Source: an uncultured Alistipes sp. (GTDB taxonomy: Bacteria; Bacteroidota; Bacteroidia; Bacteroidales; UBA932). From it: a stretch of 64,000 nucleotides of DNA. The notes under the pieces are model-generated. The model searched no databases and was not told the DNA's origin. It was given only the letters and a program-made list of their open reading frames with translations. Made by a program: the position numbers and the translations under genes. This document shows, one piece after another, positions 17,733 through 25,774 of the stretch (within the stretch, counting starts at the first letter, position 1; each line of letters begins with the position of its first letter). The DNA is taken from assembly GCA_900550465.1 (NCBI GenBank), contig URSC01000005.1, positions 1 through 64,000 of the forward strand, written 5' to 3'.

Positions 17733-20700
17733 TCAAATCGCTGTATTCAGAAAATCCTCAAGGACTTTTGAGTATTCCTGCGCCTTGTCGGGATCTACGG
17801 CCCTGACTGTCTCAACCGTATATTGGTAGAGCTGGAAGTTGTTGTCCAGATCTGACTTTGAGAGTACCGACCCTCGATAGGGCTGGGCGAAGAGCCTTAT
17901 GGCCTGCATCGTCTCTTCTGTAAAGCGGTCCGCCATGGCCAGTCCTTTCTCTTTCTCGCCGCATTTGAGATACAGGTCTATGGCATGGATGACCATGAGC
18001 TCGTTTACATACTGGACTGCAGCGGACGTGTTGAGGGGGAAGTTGCGGTCAGGGTATGTTTCCTGCATGCGGTCGAGCACCTTGACAGTCCTTTCCCGGT
18101 CACCCTTGTTGTACAGGGCTATGGCTGTCTGTACAAACATGAATCTCTGGCAGGCCACGCCGTTGAACGTGGACAGGTTCTGGTAGTCTACGAAGAAATC
18201 CTTGGAGAAACTGTCCAGGCGGTATCCGTTCATGATGCGGTCGTACATCGCGTCGGTATCCACCTGCTCGACGGAGGTGAGTGTAGTGCGGCTCTTGATA
18301 GGTACGAACTTATAGGTGTACCCGTCGAACTGAAGGTAATCCTCGAGTCCGATATCCAGGCTGCCGCCCTGGGTCATGAAATAGATGGGACGCTCCCAGT
18401 CGTAGTTGGCCAGCATGTCCAGGATCATCAGCTCGGGCTTGTCCACCAGATTGTCCCTGTCGAGAGGTATCTCCAGGCAGAGTGTGTCGAGAATCCTGCC
18501 GTAATCCTCCTCCGGCACTATATGGTTCTTGATGACGTTCTCCTTGTTCACCGGTATCAGCAGTCTGGATGCCGGGATATAGCTCTCCTGACGTCCGTAG
18601 ATGTTGACCTTTACGCGGGGATCATTGAAGAGGGTTATCGCGTCCTTGAGCAGGATGGGCCGGTTGAAGCGGTCGATGACGTATACGTAGTCATTGGTAC
18701 CGTACAGGTAGTTGATGCGTGGTGTGGTGAAATGTATCGGCTCCGCATCATACTGCTTCCACTGCATCTGGTCGATGTACCAGTCTATGCCGAGCAGGGA
18801 AGTGTTCATCACCCTGGCGTCCAGGCGCACGCCCTCTACCTCCTGGATGTACCAGAGGGGGAATGTATCGTTGTCTCCGTGGGTTACGAGGATTGCCTGG
18901 GGATCGGTGGATGCGAAATAGTTGTAGGCCATGTCGCGTGCGGTGTAGCGGTTGCTGCGGTTGTGGTCGTCCCAGTTCTCGAAGGCCATCAGTAAAGGTA
19001 CTTGGAACAGCAATGCAAGAACTACAATCGCCGTAGACTGCTCGGAAATAATTCTGGATGCAGGCTTGCGCAGCCAGTCATACACGGCCAGCACGGCCAG
19101 TCCTATCCATATAGAGAACATGTAGAACGAACCGGCGTAGGCGTAGTCACGCTCGCGGACCTGATAAGGTGTCTGGTTGAGGTACAGAATGATGGCTATG
19201 CCGGTGAGGAAGAACAGCAGGAAGGTGATCCACCAGTTGCGCTTGTCCTTGCCCAGCTGATAGAGCAGGCCGATGATGCCGAGCAGAAGCGGAAGCATGT
19301 AGTAGTGGTTCTTGCCCTTGTTGTCCACTATGTAGTCAGGACCGACGGACTGGTCGCCGAGACGGGCGCGGTCGATGAATCCGATGCCGCACTCCCAGTT
19401 GCCCCTGAGCGGGTCACCGGGCACCTGCCCGTGCAGGTCGTTCTGGCGTCCGGCGAAGTTCCACATGAAGTAGCGCATGTACATGTAGTTGAACTGGTAG
19501 TCGAAGAAGAACCTCAGGTTGTCTCCGAATGTGGGCATCTTGTAATCGGAGCCGGGAACGGTCTTTCCCTGTCCCCTGGTGTAGCTCTCGTAGAAACGGA
19601 TGTGCGAGGGATCCTTGCTGTGCATTCTGGGGAAAAGCATCTTGCTCTCGGAGGGGTAGATTACTTCAGGAGGTGCAGGGGCCTTGTAATATGCGCTGTC
19701 CATCCTGGTATAGTAGTCCTTGACCTTATAGTCTGTATAGACGGATGCATACGTCTGTCCGTATACGAGGGGTGCGCTGCCGTACTGCTCGCGTCCGAGA
19801 TACTTGACCAGGGCAAACGGATTGTCGGGCTGGCCCTCATTGGTGGGAGTGTTGTTGGACGAGCGGATGACCACCATGGCAAAAGCTGAGTAGCCGATGA
19901 CTATCATGGTGAAGCTGAGCGATATGATATTCCATACGCGTGAGCCTTTCCTGTAACTGAGGTATACTGCCAGGAAGCAGAGCACCAGCAGGACTATGAC
20001 GAAAAATGCCGCTCCTGAGTTGAAGGGCAGATGGAAGACATTGACAAAAAGCAGGTCGAATACAGCCGCGATCTTCGGCAGGTAAGGAATGATGCCCCAG
20101 AGTATGAGGGCAAGTATGCCGGCTGATGCGGCCAGTACTCCAATGCAGCCCCAAGTAGTGACCCTGGAGGCTTTCTTGTAGTAGTATACGAATGCTATGG
20201 CTGGAATTACCAGGAGGTTGAGCAGATGCACTCCTATAGAGAGTCCCATCAGGAAGGCTATCGCCACTATCCAGCGGTCAGCGTATTCTGAGTCGGCCTG
20301 TTCCTCCCACTTGAGGATCATCCAGAACACCGCGGCGGTGAACAGGGAGGACATAGCGTATACCTCGGCCTCCACGGCGGAGAACCAGAATGTATCGGAC
20401 CAGCAGTAGGCGAGGGAACCCACAATACCGGATCCTATCAGGGCCAGGGCCTCTCCCATGGAAAGAGTGCCGCCGTTGCCGTTCTTCTCTATGATGCGGC
20501 GTCCCAGGTGGACGATGGTCAGGTAGAGGAAAAATATGGTGAATGCGGAGCAGAGGGCGCTCATCACATTGACCGCCATGGCGGCATGTTCGGGTGAGGC
20601 GAACATGGTGAACACTCTGGCTATGAGCTGGAAGACAGGGTTGCCGGGGGCATGGCCGACCTCCAGTTTGTAGGAGGAGGCGATGAACTCGCCGCAGTCC

Positions 20701-20807
20701 CAGAAGCTGACTGTGGGCTCAATGGTCAAAAGATATGTAAGTGATGCGGTCAGCAGGACGATGACCGAGAAGATACGGTTGATGAATTTAAACTTTTTCT
20801 GCTCCAT
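17733..20807 (-). CDS. DUF2723 polytopic membrane protein (GT-C-like)
   Basis: A 1024-residue membrane protein. Residues 1-600 hold about a dozen hydrophobic helices, with the family's signature first loop EPTVSFWDCGEFIASSYKLE near 30-49 carrying the acidic residues expected of a GT-C glycosyltransferase. A long soluble C-terminal part (about 650-1024) includes repeat-like helices near the end. DUF2723 proteins are typical of Bacteroidota and are thought to be protein O-mannosyltransferase-like glycosyltransferases; donor and acceptor are not known from sequence. It is divergent from the SUI1 operon. Confidence 0.85.
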   Translation of the reverse strand: MEQKKFKFINRIFSVIVLLTASLTYLLTIEPTVSFWDCGEFIASSYKLEVGHAPGNPVFQLIARVFTMFASPEHAAMAVNVMSALCSAFTIFFLYLTIVHLGRRIIEKNGNGGTLSMGEALALIGSGIVGSLAYCWSDTFWFSAVEAEVYAMSSLFTAAVFWMILKWEEQADSEYADRWIVAIAFLMGLSIGVHLLNLLVIPAIAFVYYYKKASRVTTWGCIGVLAASAGILALILWGIIPYLPKIAAVFDLLFVNVFHLPFNSGAAFFVIVLLVLCFLAVYLSYRKGSRVWNIISLSFTMIVIGYSAFAMVVIRSSNNTPTNEGQPDNPFALVKYLGREQYGSAPLVYGQTYASVYTDYKVKDYYTRMDSAYYKAPAPPEVIYPSESKMLFPRMHSKDPSHIRFYESYTRGQGKTVPGSDYKMPTFGDNLRFFFDYQFNYMYMRYFMWNFAGRQNDLHGQVPGDPLRGNWECGIGFIDRARLGDQSVGPDYIVDNKGKNHYYMLPLLLGIIGLLYQLGKDKRNWWITFLLFFLTGIAIILYLNQTPYQVRERDYAYAGSFYMFSIWIGLAVLAVYDWLRKPASRIISEQSTAIVVLALLFQVPLLMAFENWDDHNRSNRYTARDMAYNYFASTDPQAILVTHGDNDTFPLWYIQEVEGVRLDARVMNTSLLGIDWYIDQMQWKQYDAEPIHFTTPRINYLYGTNDYVYVIDRFNRPILLKDAITLFNDPRVKVNIYGRQESYIPASRLLIPVNKENVIKNHIVPEEDYGRILDTLCLEIPLDRDNLVDKPELMILDMLANYDWERPIYFMTQGGSLDIGLEDYLQFDGYTYKFVPIKSRTTLTSVEQVDTDAMYDRIMNGYRLDSFSKDFFVDYQNLSTFNGVACQRFMFVQTAIALYNKGDRERTVKVLDRMQETYPDRNFPLNTSAAVQYVNELMVIHAIDLYLKCGEKEKGLAMADRFTEETMQAIRLFAQPYRGSVLSKSDLDNNFQLYQYTVETVRAVDPDKAQEYSKVLEDFLNTAI

Positions 20808-20835
20808 TTGTTATCAAATTCGTATGTACAAACCG

Positions 20836-20843
20836 CAAATATA
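20836..20843 (-). promoter_or_regulatory. -7 promoter box of the DUF2723 gene
   Basis: Minus-strand TATATTTG (TAnnTTTG), 29 bases before the ATG at 20807, and separated by one base from the opposing box at 20845-20852. Confidence 0.6.
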
Positions 20844-20844
20844 C

Positions 20845-20852
20845 TAAATTTG
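20845..20852 (+). promoter_or_regulatory. -7 promoter box of the SUI1-to-yidD operon
   Basis: TAAATTTG (TAnnTTTG), ending 16 bases before the ATG at 20869. It abuts the opposing -7 box and gives the symmetrical sequence CAAATATAcTAAATTTG. Confidence 0.6.
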
Positions 20853-20868
20853 CGAAAAAATTACCCTT

Positions 20869-21186
20869 ATGCCCCTGGTTTACTCTACAAATCCTGACAT
20901 CCGCATATCCTCGGAGGAAGAGCCGAGGGTAGAGACCCTGCCCCCTTCGAGGCAGAAACTGACCGTGTATCTGGACCGGCGCAACCGCGGCGGCAAGGCA
21001 GTGACTCTTGTCAAGGGTTTCACAGGCAGGGAGGAGGACCTGGCTGCGCTGGGCCGTACCCTGAAGGGGCGCTGCGGAACGGGAGGCAGCGTCAAGGACG
21101 GGGAGATCCTCATTCAGGGTGACTGCAGGGACAAGGTGACAACTATCCTGACCGGTATGGGCTATGTGGCGAAGCGGGGCAATTGA
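20869..21186 (+). CDS. SUI1/YciH-family translation factor
   Basis: A 105-residue homologue of eIF1/SUI1 (bacterial YciH). The SUI1 fold covers about 30-105, with KLTVYLDRRNRGGKAVTLVKGF, the basic loop, then GGSVKDGEILIQGDCRDKV. In bacteria YciH is thought to influence start-codon fidelity. First gene of a tightly packed six-gene operon; its 3' end overlaps the next gene by 23 bases. Confidence 0.9.
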   Translation: MPLVYSTNPDIRISSEEEPRVETLPPSRQKLTVYLDRRNRGGKAVTLVKGFTGREEDLAALGRTLKGRCGTGGSVKDGEILIQGDCRDKVTTILTGMGYVAKRGN

Positions 21187-21877
21187 CAATCACGTGATAC
21201 CGGTCCAGGAACTTTTCAGGGACTCCGTACTTCAGCGTTACGATATCGGCGCGGCGGCGCCTCCTATGGTTCAGGGGGTGCAGTATTTCGTCTGGACTGT
21301 TATTTCCCTGATATTCTTTGTTCTGATTTTCAGAAATCAGACTGCGGTATTTCTGGCCTGGGCCGGAGATTTTCTGAGATCTCCCTCCAAGCGCACCTAC
21401 TTCGATACTTCGTCGGCGGTCCGTTACGGCCTGCCGTTGTCCATGCTGATACTTATGCCGGTAGCCGCCTATCTGGTGTACGGCTCGCTTTCGGTGGAGG
21501 CTCCGTATCTCTTGATTCTGGCCGTCATAGCCGGATATACCGTGCTGCGCCTGCTGCTTCTGGCGGGCATAGCCTACGTCTCGCGTGAAGGAGAACTGGT
21601 GACGAGTCTGATACGTGCCGGGTTTCTGGCATTCATCCTCATTACATTCTGCTACTGCATACTGTTCGTCGTGGGAATCTTCCTGCCCGGTCTGCAGCCC
21701 GTGCTGCTGGGGCCGGGAGTCATGGCGGTGACGTCAGTGCTCCTTTTTCTCTATGCAGTGCAGCTGCTTAGAATATTTTTTGTCTTTAAGGAGCCGGTTT
21801 TGCTGACTATTTTGTATCTTTGCGCGCTTGAATTCCTGCCTATAGCGGCAGCAATAGTGACTGTATTGAGATATTAA
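21164..21877 (+). CDS. DUF4271 membrane protein
   Basis: A 237-residue integral membrane protein with about six hydrophobic segments (from about 45-65 to the C-terminus) and the family's GVQYFVWTVISLIFFVLIF first helix. DUF4271 is a Bacteroidota family often found just before hemD. The ATG at 21164 overlaps the SUI1 gene; an in-frame GTG at about 21200 is a possible alternative. Function unknown. Confidence 0.82.
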   Translation: MWRSGAIDNHVIPVQELFRDSVLQRYDIGAAAPPMVQGVQYFVWTVISLIFFVLIFRNQTAVFLAWAGDFLRSPSKRTYFDTSSAVRYGLPLSMLILMPVAAYLVYGSLSVEAPYLLILAVIAGYTVLRLLLLAGIAYVSREGELVTSLIRAGFLAFILITFCYCILFVVGIFLPGLQPVLLGPGVMAVTSVLLFLYAVQLLRIFFVFKEPVLLTILYLCALEFLPIAAAIVTVLRY

Positions 21878-21893
21878 ATACATCGATAGTAAG

Positions 21894-22637
21894 ATGAAAA
21901 TAAGCGATATACTGGTTTCACAACCTGCTCCGGGGAACACCCTGTCCCCCTTCTCGGAGATTACGGCGAAATTCGGAGTCCATATAGACTACTTTCCGTT
22001 TTTCCGTATCGAGCCTCTGACGGCCAAAGAGTTCCGGGCCCAGAAAGTGACAATTCTGGACTATACCGCTATATTCTTTTCGGCCAAGTCCTCGATAGAT
22101 GCCTTTTTTGCAGTCTGCGAGGCGATGCGTGTGACAGTTCCCGAGACAATGAAGTATTTCTGTACTACGGAGAACATCGCTCTGTATCTTCAGAAGCATA
22201 TCGTCTACCGCAAGCGCAAGATATTTTTCGGAAAGGGAACTGTGGATTCGGTGATAGAAACTATAGGTACCAAACATAAGGGAGAGAATTTCCTCATAGC
22301 CTCCACAGACAGCACCAAGCCCGAGGTTATCAAGGCCTTCACCAAGGCCGGTCTGAAATTCGGCAACGCGGTCTTCAGCAAGACCGTCTACAGCGACCTG
22401 ACGAAGGTAGACCTCAGCCGTTATCAGATGGTGGTATTCTACAGCCCTTCGGATGTCAAGTCCCTGATGGCCTCCTACCCTGAATTCAAGCAGGACGGCC
22501 TGCTCTTCGTTACTTACGGACCCTCTACAGCCAAGGCTCTCAAGGACCACGGCTGTGCTGTTGAGGTGGAAGCTCCTACACCGGAGGCCCCCTCTGTCTC
22601 CAAAGCCCTTCTGCTGTATCTCGAAAAAATGAAATAA
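21894..22637 (+). CDS. hemD: Uroporphyrinogen-III synthase
   Basis: Closes and inverts hydroxymethylbilane to uroporphyrinogen III in tetrapyrrole synthesis, a pathway that also supplies cobalamin. The 247-residue protein shows the Bacteroidota HemD pattern: ILDYTAIFFSAKSSIDAFF in the first lobe, GENFLIASTDSTKPEV in the linker, and YQMVVFYSPSDVKSL with FVTYGPSTAKALKDHG in the second lobe. Its stop overlaps the next gene's ATG by one base (TAATG). Confidence 0.88.
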   Translation: MKISDILVSQPAPGNTLSPFSEITAKFGVHIDYFPFFRIEPLTAKEFRAQKVTILDYTAIFFSAKSSIDAFFAVCEAMRVTVPETMKYFCTTENIALYLQKHIVYRKRKIFFGKGTVDSVIETIGTKHKGENFLIASTDSTKPEVIKAFTKAGLKFGNAVFSKTVYSDLTKVDLSRYQMVVFYSPSDVKSLMASYPEFKQDGLLFVTYGPSTAKALKDHGCAVEVEAPTPEAPSVSKALLLYLEKMK

Positions 22638-23443
22638 TGCGCCGGCTCAGGAATACCGTTCTGACGCTGTCCGCATCAGCATTTCTCCTGTGTCTGTGCC
22701 ACTCATGCAACAGGGAGAACCCTGCATACAACCGGGAGAACATCAAGGGCGCTTGGATCGTGTATGCGCTGGACGGAACGGAACTGAGCGAGCAGGACTG
22801 GAATGTAATGGTCTTTTCCTCTGCCGGAACGGTCACATATTCCGGGGTGCGGTCCCTTGGGGACGGCAATTTCCAGTGGGGAGACAATACCCTTATGTAC
22901 GATGTGTACTGCTGCGACCTCTCCGTCTCCGGAACCTTCGACGGACTGTTCGGCTGCCTTACTCCGGTGGAGACAGTGCAGGAGTATTCTTTTGTCCACA
23001 ACGAGGACTCACTGATGACCCTCGGTGTGGAAAGGTGGACATCGGGAGGGGTGGATACCGAGCCTGAGTACACGCAGATGACCATGCGCAAGCTGCCGGC
23101 TTCCTATGCCGCCGTGGACACCATCGCGGGTGTATGGCAGTTTGCAACACGCGCCGGAGAGGATTTCTCGGATTACAGGATACAGTTCGGGAACGAAGGT
23201 GTTCTTACGCTGTCATCCAGGACCGGGGAGAACTCCTGGACACCGATGGGCTCCGGAGAGGACTATTACCGTCTTTACGATAATCTCCTGACGCTTACTT
23301 TCTATGACAATCCGGTATTCGGCACTCCTTCCAAGTGGAATGTCAAATGCTTCCGGATAGACAGCATCTCTGACTCTACCTCCACGATGTCAATGTATTC
23401 GTCCGGGGAGGTATTCACGCTTTCCTATATCTCCTCAAACTGA
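22637..23443 (+). CDS. Lipoprotein with two lipocalin-like repeats
   Basis: A 268-residue lipoprotein: the signal peptide ends in LCHSC (lipid Cys about 24). Two similar beta-rich units follow, each opening with a GxW-type strand (IKGAWIVYALDG near 37 and IAGVWQFATRAG near 164), as in lipocalin-like domains of Bacteroidota lipoproteins. It overlaps hemD by one base and precedes rnpA by 9 bases. Function unknown. Confidence 0.72.
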   Translation: MRRLRNTVLTLSASAFLLCLCHSCNRENPAYNRENIKGAWIVYALDGTELSEQDWNVMVFSSAGTVTYSGVRSLGDGNFQWGDNTLMYDVYCCDLSVSGTFDGLFGCLTPVETVQEYSFVHNEDSLMTLGVERWTSGGVDTEPEYTQMTMRKLPASYAAVDTIAGVWQFATRAGEDFSDYRIQFGNEGVLTLSSRTGENSWTPMGSGEDYYRLYDNLLTLTFYDNPVFGTPSKWNVKCFRIDSISDSTSTMSMYSSGEVFTLSYISSN

Positions 23444-23452
23444 CCGGCGGCT

Positions 23453-23770
23453 ATGAAACTGGCAGAGAAGATTCATTCAGACGGCCGCAGGCTGTACAGC
23501 TATCCGTTCCGTATCTACTGGACGGACGCAGCCGATGGAGAAGAGCCCGTACGGATTATCTCCGTACCTAAGAAACTGTTCAAGCGGGCCGTAAGGCGCA
23601 ATCTCATCCGCCGCCGCACCCGCGAGGCTTTCCGCCATATCCGGGAGGAGTATCCGGCGGTGGGGGGAAGGCATCTCATGCTGGTTTATACTGCAACAGA
23701 AATTCTGGATTATGATGCGATCAAAGAAGGACTCGGAACAGCACTGGGAAAAATTGTCCAGAGTGATTAG
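23453..23770 (+). CDS. rnpA: Ribonuclease P protein component
   Basis: The 105-residue protein cofactor of RNase P, which trims tRNA 5' ends. The RNA-binding signature is KRAVRRNLIRRRTREAFR (about 44-61), preceded by the conserved FR and IISVPKK strand, where most family members have VSKK. It overlaps yidD by 59 bases, a classic arrangement for these two genes. Confidence 0.92.
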   Translation: MKLAEKIHSDGRRLYSYPFRIYWTDAADGEEPVRIISVPKKLFKRAVRRNLIRRRTREAFRHIREEYPAVGGRHLMLVYTATEILDYDAIKEGLGTALGKIVQSD

Positions 23771-23987
23771 GAAGGTGCTTATATTTCCGCTGGTATTCCT
23801 CATCCGTTTCTATCAGGTGTGCATCTCTCCGTTTACTCCGGCCGCATGCCGGTTTACGCCCACCTGCTCGGCTTATGCTCTGGAAGCCCTGCGCAAACAT
23901 GGTCCTGTAAAGGGACTTTATCTGGCTGTGCGCCGTATCCTGCGCTGTCATCCCTGGGGAGGGAGCGGCTATGACCCCGTGCCGTAG
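23712..23987 (+). CDS. yidD: Membrane protein insertion efficiency factor YidD
   Basis: A 91-residue YidD protein, an inner-membrane-associated helper of YidC-dependent insertion. It shows FYQVCISPFTPAACRFTPTCS, then YALEALRKHGPVKG and RCHPWGGSGYDPVP, matching the whole family signature including the conserved cysteines. Its last 19 bases overlap the 3' end of the convergent acyltransferase gene. Confidence 0.94.
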   Translation: MMRSKKDSEQHWEKLSRVIRKVLIFPLVFLIRFYQVCISPFTPAACRFTPTCSAYALEALRKHGPVKGLYLAVRRILRCHPWGGSGYDPVP

Positions 23988-25771
23988 AATCTGCCTATCA
24001 GACCTTCCGGGTCGTCACTTCCCTTGGTCAGCATCTCGATCTCGCTGCGCGGTACCGCGGCCATATCCAGAAGTATCATGCCGTCCACGCAGTAGTTGAA
24101 GTCCTTGTCCACGTTGAAGGCGAGGATGCCGGCGTTGAGCTTGACGTATTTCTTGATGAGGGTGGGTATGCGGTAACGGCCGTCGCTCAGGCGCTGGATG
24201 TACTTGTCGAAGGCGTCAATGCTTTCCATGCGGCCTGAGAGCAGCAGCTCCGGGTCAGTGCGCAGGAACTCGTACCTGAAGGGCGTGCGCGGTGTCACCA
24301 GGTCCCGGACGCACCCGCTGCCGGCAGCCGTCTCCGTAAGCCCGTATACTATCAGACTGCGGTAGAACGGCGGAAACCAGCTGGTTATGCTTGCCGGCCC
24401 GAACAGATACTTGCAGTCGGGATATCTGAGTACGGTATAGAACAGTCCTTTGATGAGCAGCATCAGAGGCAGTGCTTCCTTTTTATACTCGACCGAGAGG
24501 AAGGAACGTCCGAGCTCGATGCACTCCGGGAGCATGGACGTGAATCTTTCCGAATAGCGGAACAGGGTGTGGGTGTAGAACCCGCCGACCCCGTATTTGT
24601 CCAGAATGTCCTTTCCGATACCGAGACGGTAGGCTCCTGCCAGCTGTCCGGCCTCGCAGTCCCACAGCACGAGATGCTTGTAATATACATCGAATGAGTC
24701 CGTATCGACAGCTGCACCTGTGCCTTCTCCTACCTGCCGGAAGGACTCTTCCCTGCGGCGGCCTATCTCCTGCATCATGGCGGGAATCTGTGCCGCATCG
24801 GCCAGGAAACACTGGTATTTGGATGTCTGGAACAGGGGAGACAATGACTCCATTTCCCGCCGGAGCTCCGAAGACGGTACGGGCGGCAGCAATGGTTCCT
24901 GGGCCGTCGCCGTCTGCTGCCGGGGTTCGTTGCGGGGAACATTGGCCTCCATGGCATAGACCCTGTTGCGGAGCATGCGTCCGAGTTCCTTCGGATCCTG
25001 CCATTTGGCGATTTCGCCGGCCGGGACCGGACGTCCGATGCGCATGGTCACCGTGCCCGGGCTGCGGCGGAGCAGCTCGCGGGGCAGCCTCAGGGTGCGG
25101 AGCATCGGATGGATGCGGCCCAGAATGTGGAACAGCCTGGAGTTGCCTCCGTCGAAGTAGACGGGCAGCACCGGCACCCTGCACGTGGTTACGAGCTTCA
25201 TGACGGTGTGGGTCCATTCCTTGTCCGCCGGGAATTTATTGCCCCGGTAGTATGTGGATACCTCTCCTGCGGGGAAAATGCCGACGCAGCCGCCGCGCTC
25301 TATTGTCTCCATCGCCGCTTTCAGTCCCGGAAGGCTGCTGCGGAGCTGCTTGCGGTCGGAGAAGGGGTTGACGGCCAGGAAGCTGTCCCTGAGGTTGGGG
25401 ATGAGGGAGAGGATGAAATTGGTCAGAATCCTGAAATCCGGGCGGACGGCGGCCACCGTGTTGTAGAGGACGATGCCGTCCCATCCTCCGAAGGGGTGGT
25501 TGGAGACAATGATGAAGGGCCCCTCCCTGGGGATGTATTCCACCTCCTCCGGCAGGATGTCCGTGGAGATGCGGAAGGTCTTCATGGCCTCCTTGGTGAA
25601 CTCGCGTCCCCGGTATGCCCCGAACTGCGGGTAGAGGCGGTTGATGCGGTTCAGCCCCAGGAGGGACATGGCGCAGGACGCAATCAGGGAGCCCAGCGGC
25701 CCCTTGACGGGAAGTGCCCTGCGGATATCCGATTTATTGATTAACTTTGTGCCGGAGTTGAGAGTGTCCAT
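23969..25771 (-). CDS. OlsF-like bifunctional acyltransferase (PlsC domain + GNAT-like domain)
   Basis: A 600-residue protein with two acyltransferase domains. The N-terminal PlsC-like half (about 75-270) has SNHPFGGWDG as its His/Asp box (five residues between His and Asp, against the usual four) and FPAGE as a later block. The C-terminal half (about 310-560) resembles the OlsB-type N-acyltransferase/hemolysin GNAT family (YYKHLVLWDCEAGQLAGAYRLGIG, ELGRSFLSVEYKKEALPLMLLIKG). This order is that of OlsF, which makes acylated amino-acid lipids; Bacteroides use the related GlsA/GlsB for glycine lipids. The amino acid used here cannot be read from sequence. The ATG lies three bases from the divergent uvrC ATG. 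Confidence 0.82.
   Translation of the reverse strand: MDTLNSGTKLINKSDIRRALPVKGPLGSLIASCAMSLLGLNRINRLYPQFGAYRGREFTKEAMKTFRISTDILPEEVEYIPREGPFIIVSNHPFGGWDGIVLYNTVAAVRPDFRILTNFILSLIPNLRDSFLAVNPFSDRKQLRSSLPGLKAAMETIERGGCVGIFPAGEVSTYYRGNKFPADKEWTHTVMKLVTTCRVPVLPVYFDGGNSRLFHILGRIHPMLRTLRLPRELLRRSPGTVTMRIGRPVPAGEIAKWQDPKELGRMLRNRVYAMEANVPRNEPRQQTATAQEPLLPPVPSSELRREMESLSPLFQTSKYQCFLADAAQIPAMMQEIGRRREESFRQVGEGTGAAVDTDSFDVYYKHLVLWDCEAGQLAGAYRLGIGKDILDKYGVGGFYTHTLFRYSERFTSMLPECIELGRSFLSVEYKKEALPLMLLIKGLFYTVLRYPDCKYLFGPASITSWFPPFYRSLIVYGLTETAAGSGCVRDLVTPRTPFRYEFLRTDPELLLSGRMESIDAFDKYIQRLSDGRYRIPTLIKKYVKLNAGILAFNVDKDFNYCVDGMILLDMAAVPRSEIEMLTKGSDDPEGLIGRFYGTGS
25742..25749 (+). promoter_or_regulatory. -7 promoter box of uvrC
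   Basis: TAACTTTG (TAnnTTTG), 25 bases before the uvrC ATG and lying inside the first codons of the divergent acyltransferase gene. Confidence 0.5.
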
Positions 25772-25774
25772 ACC

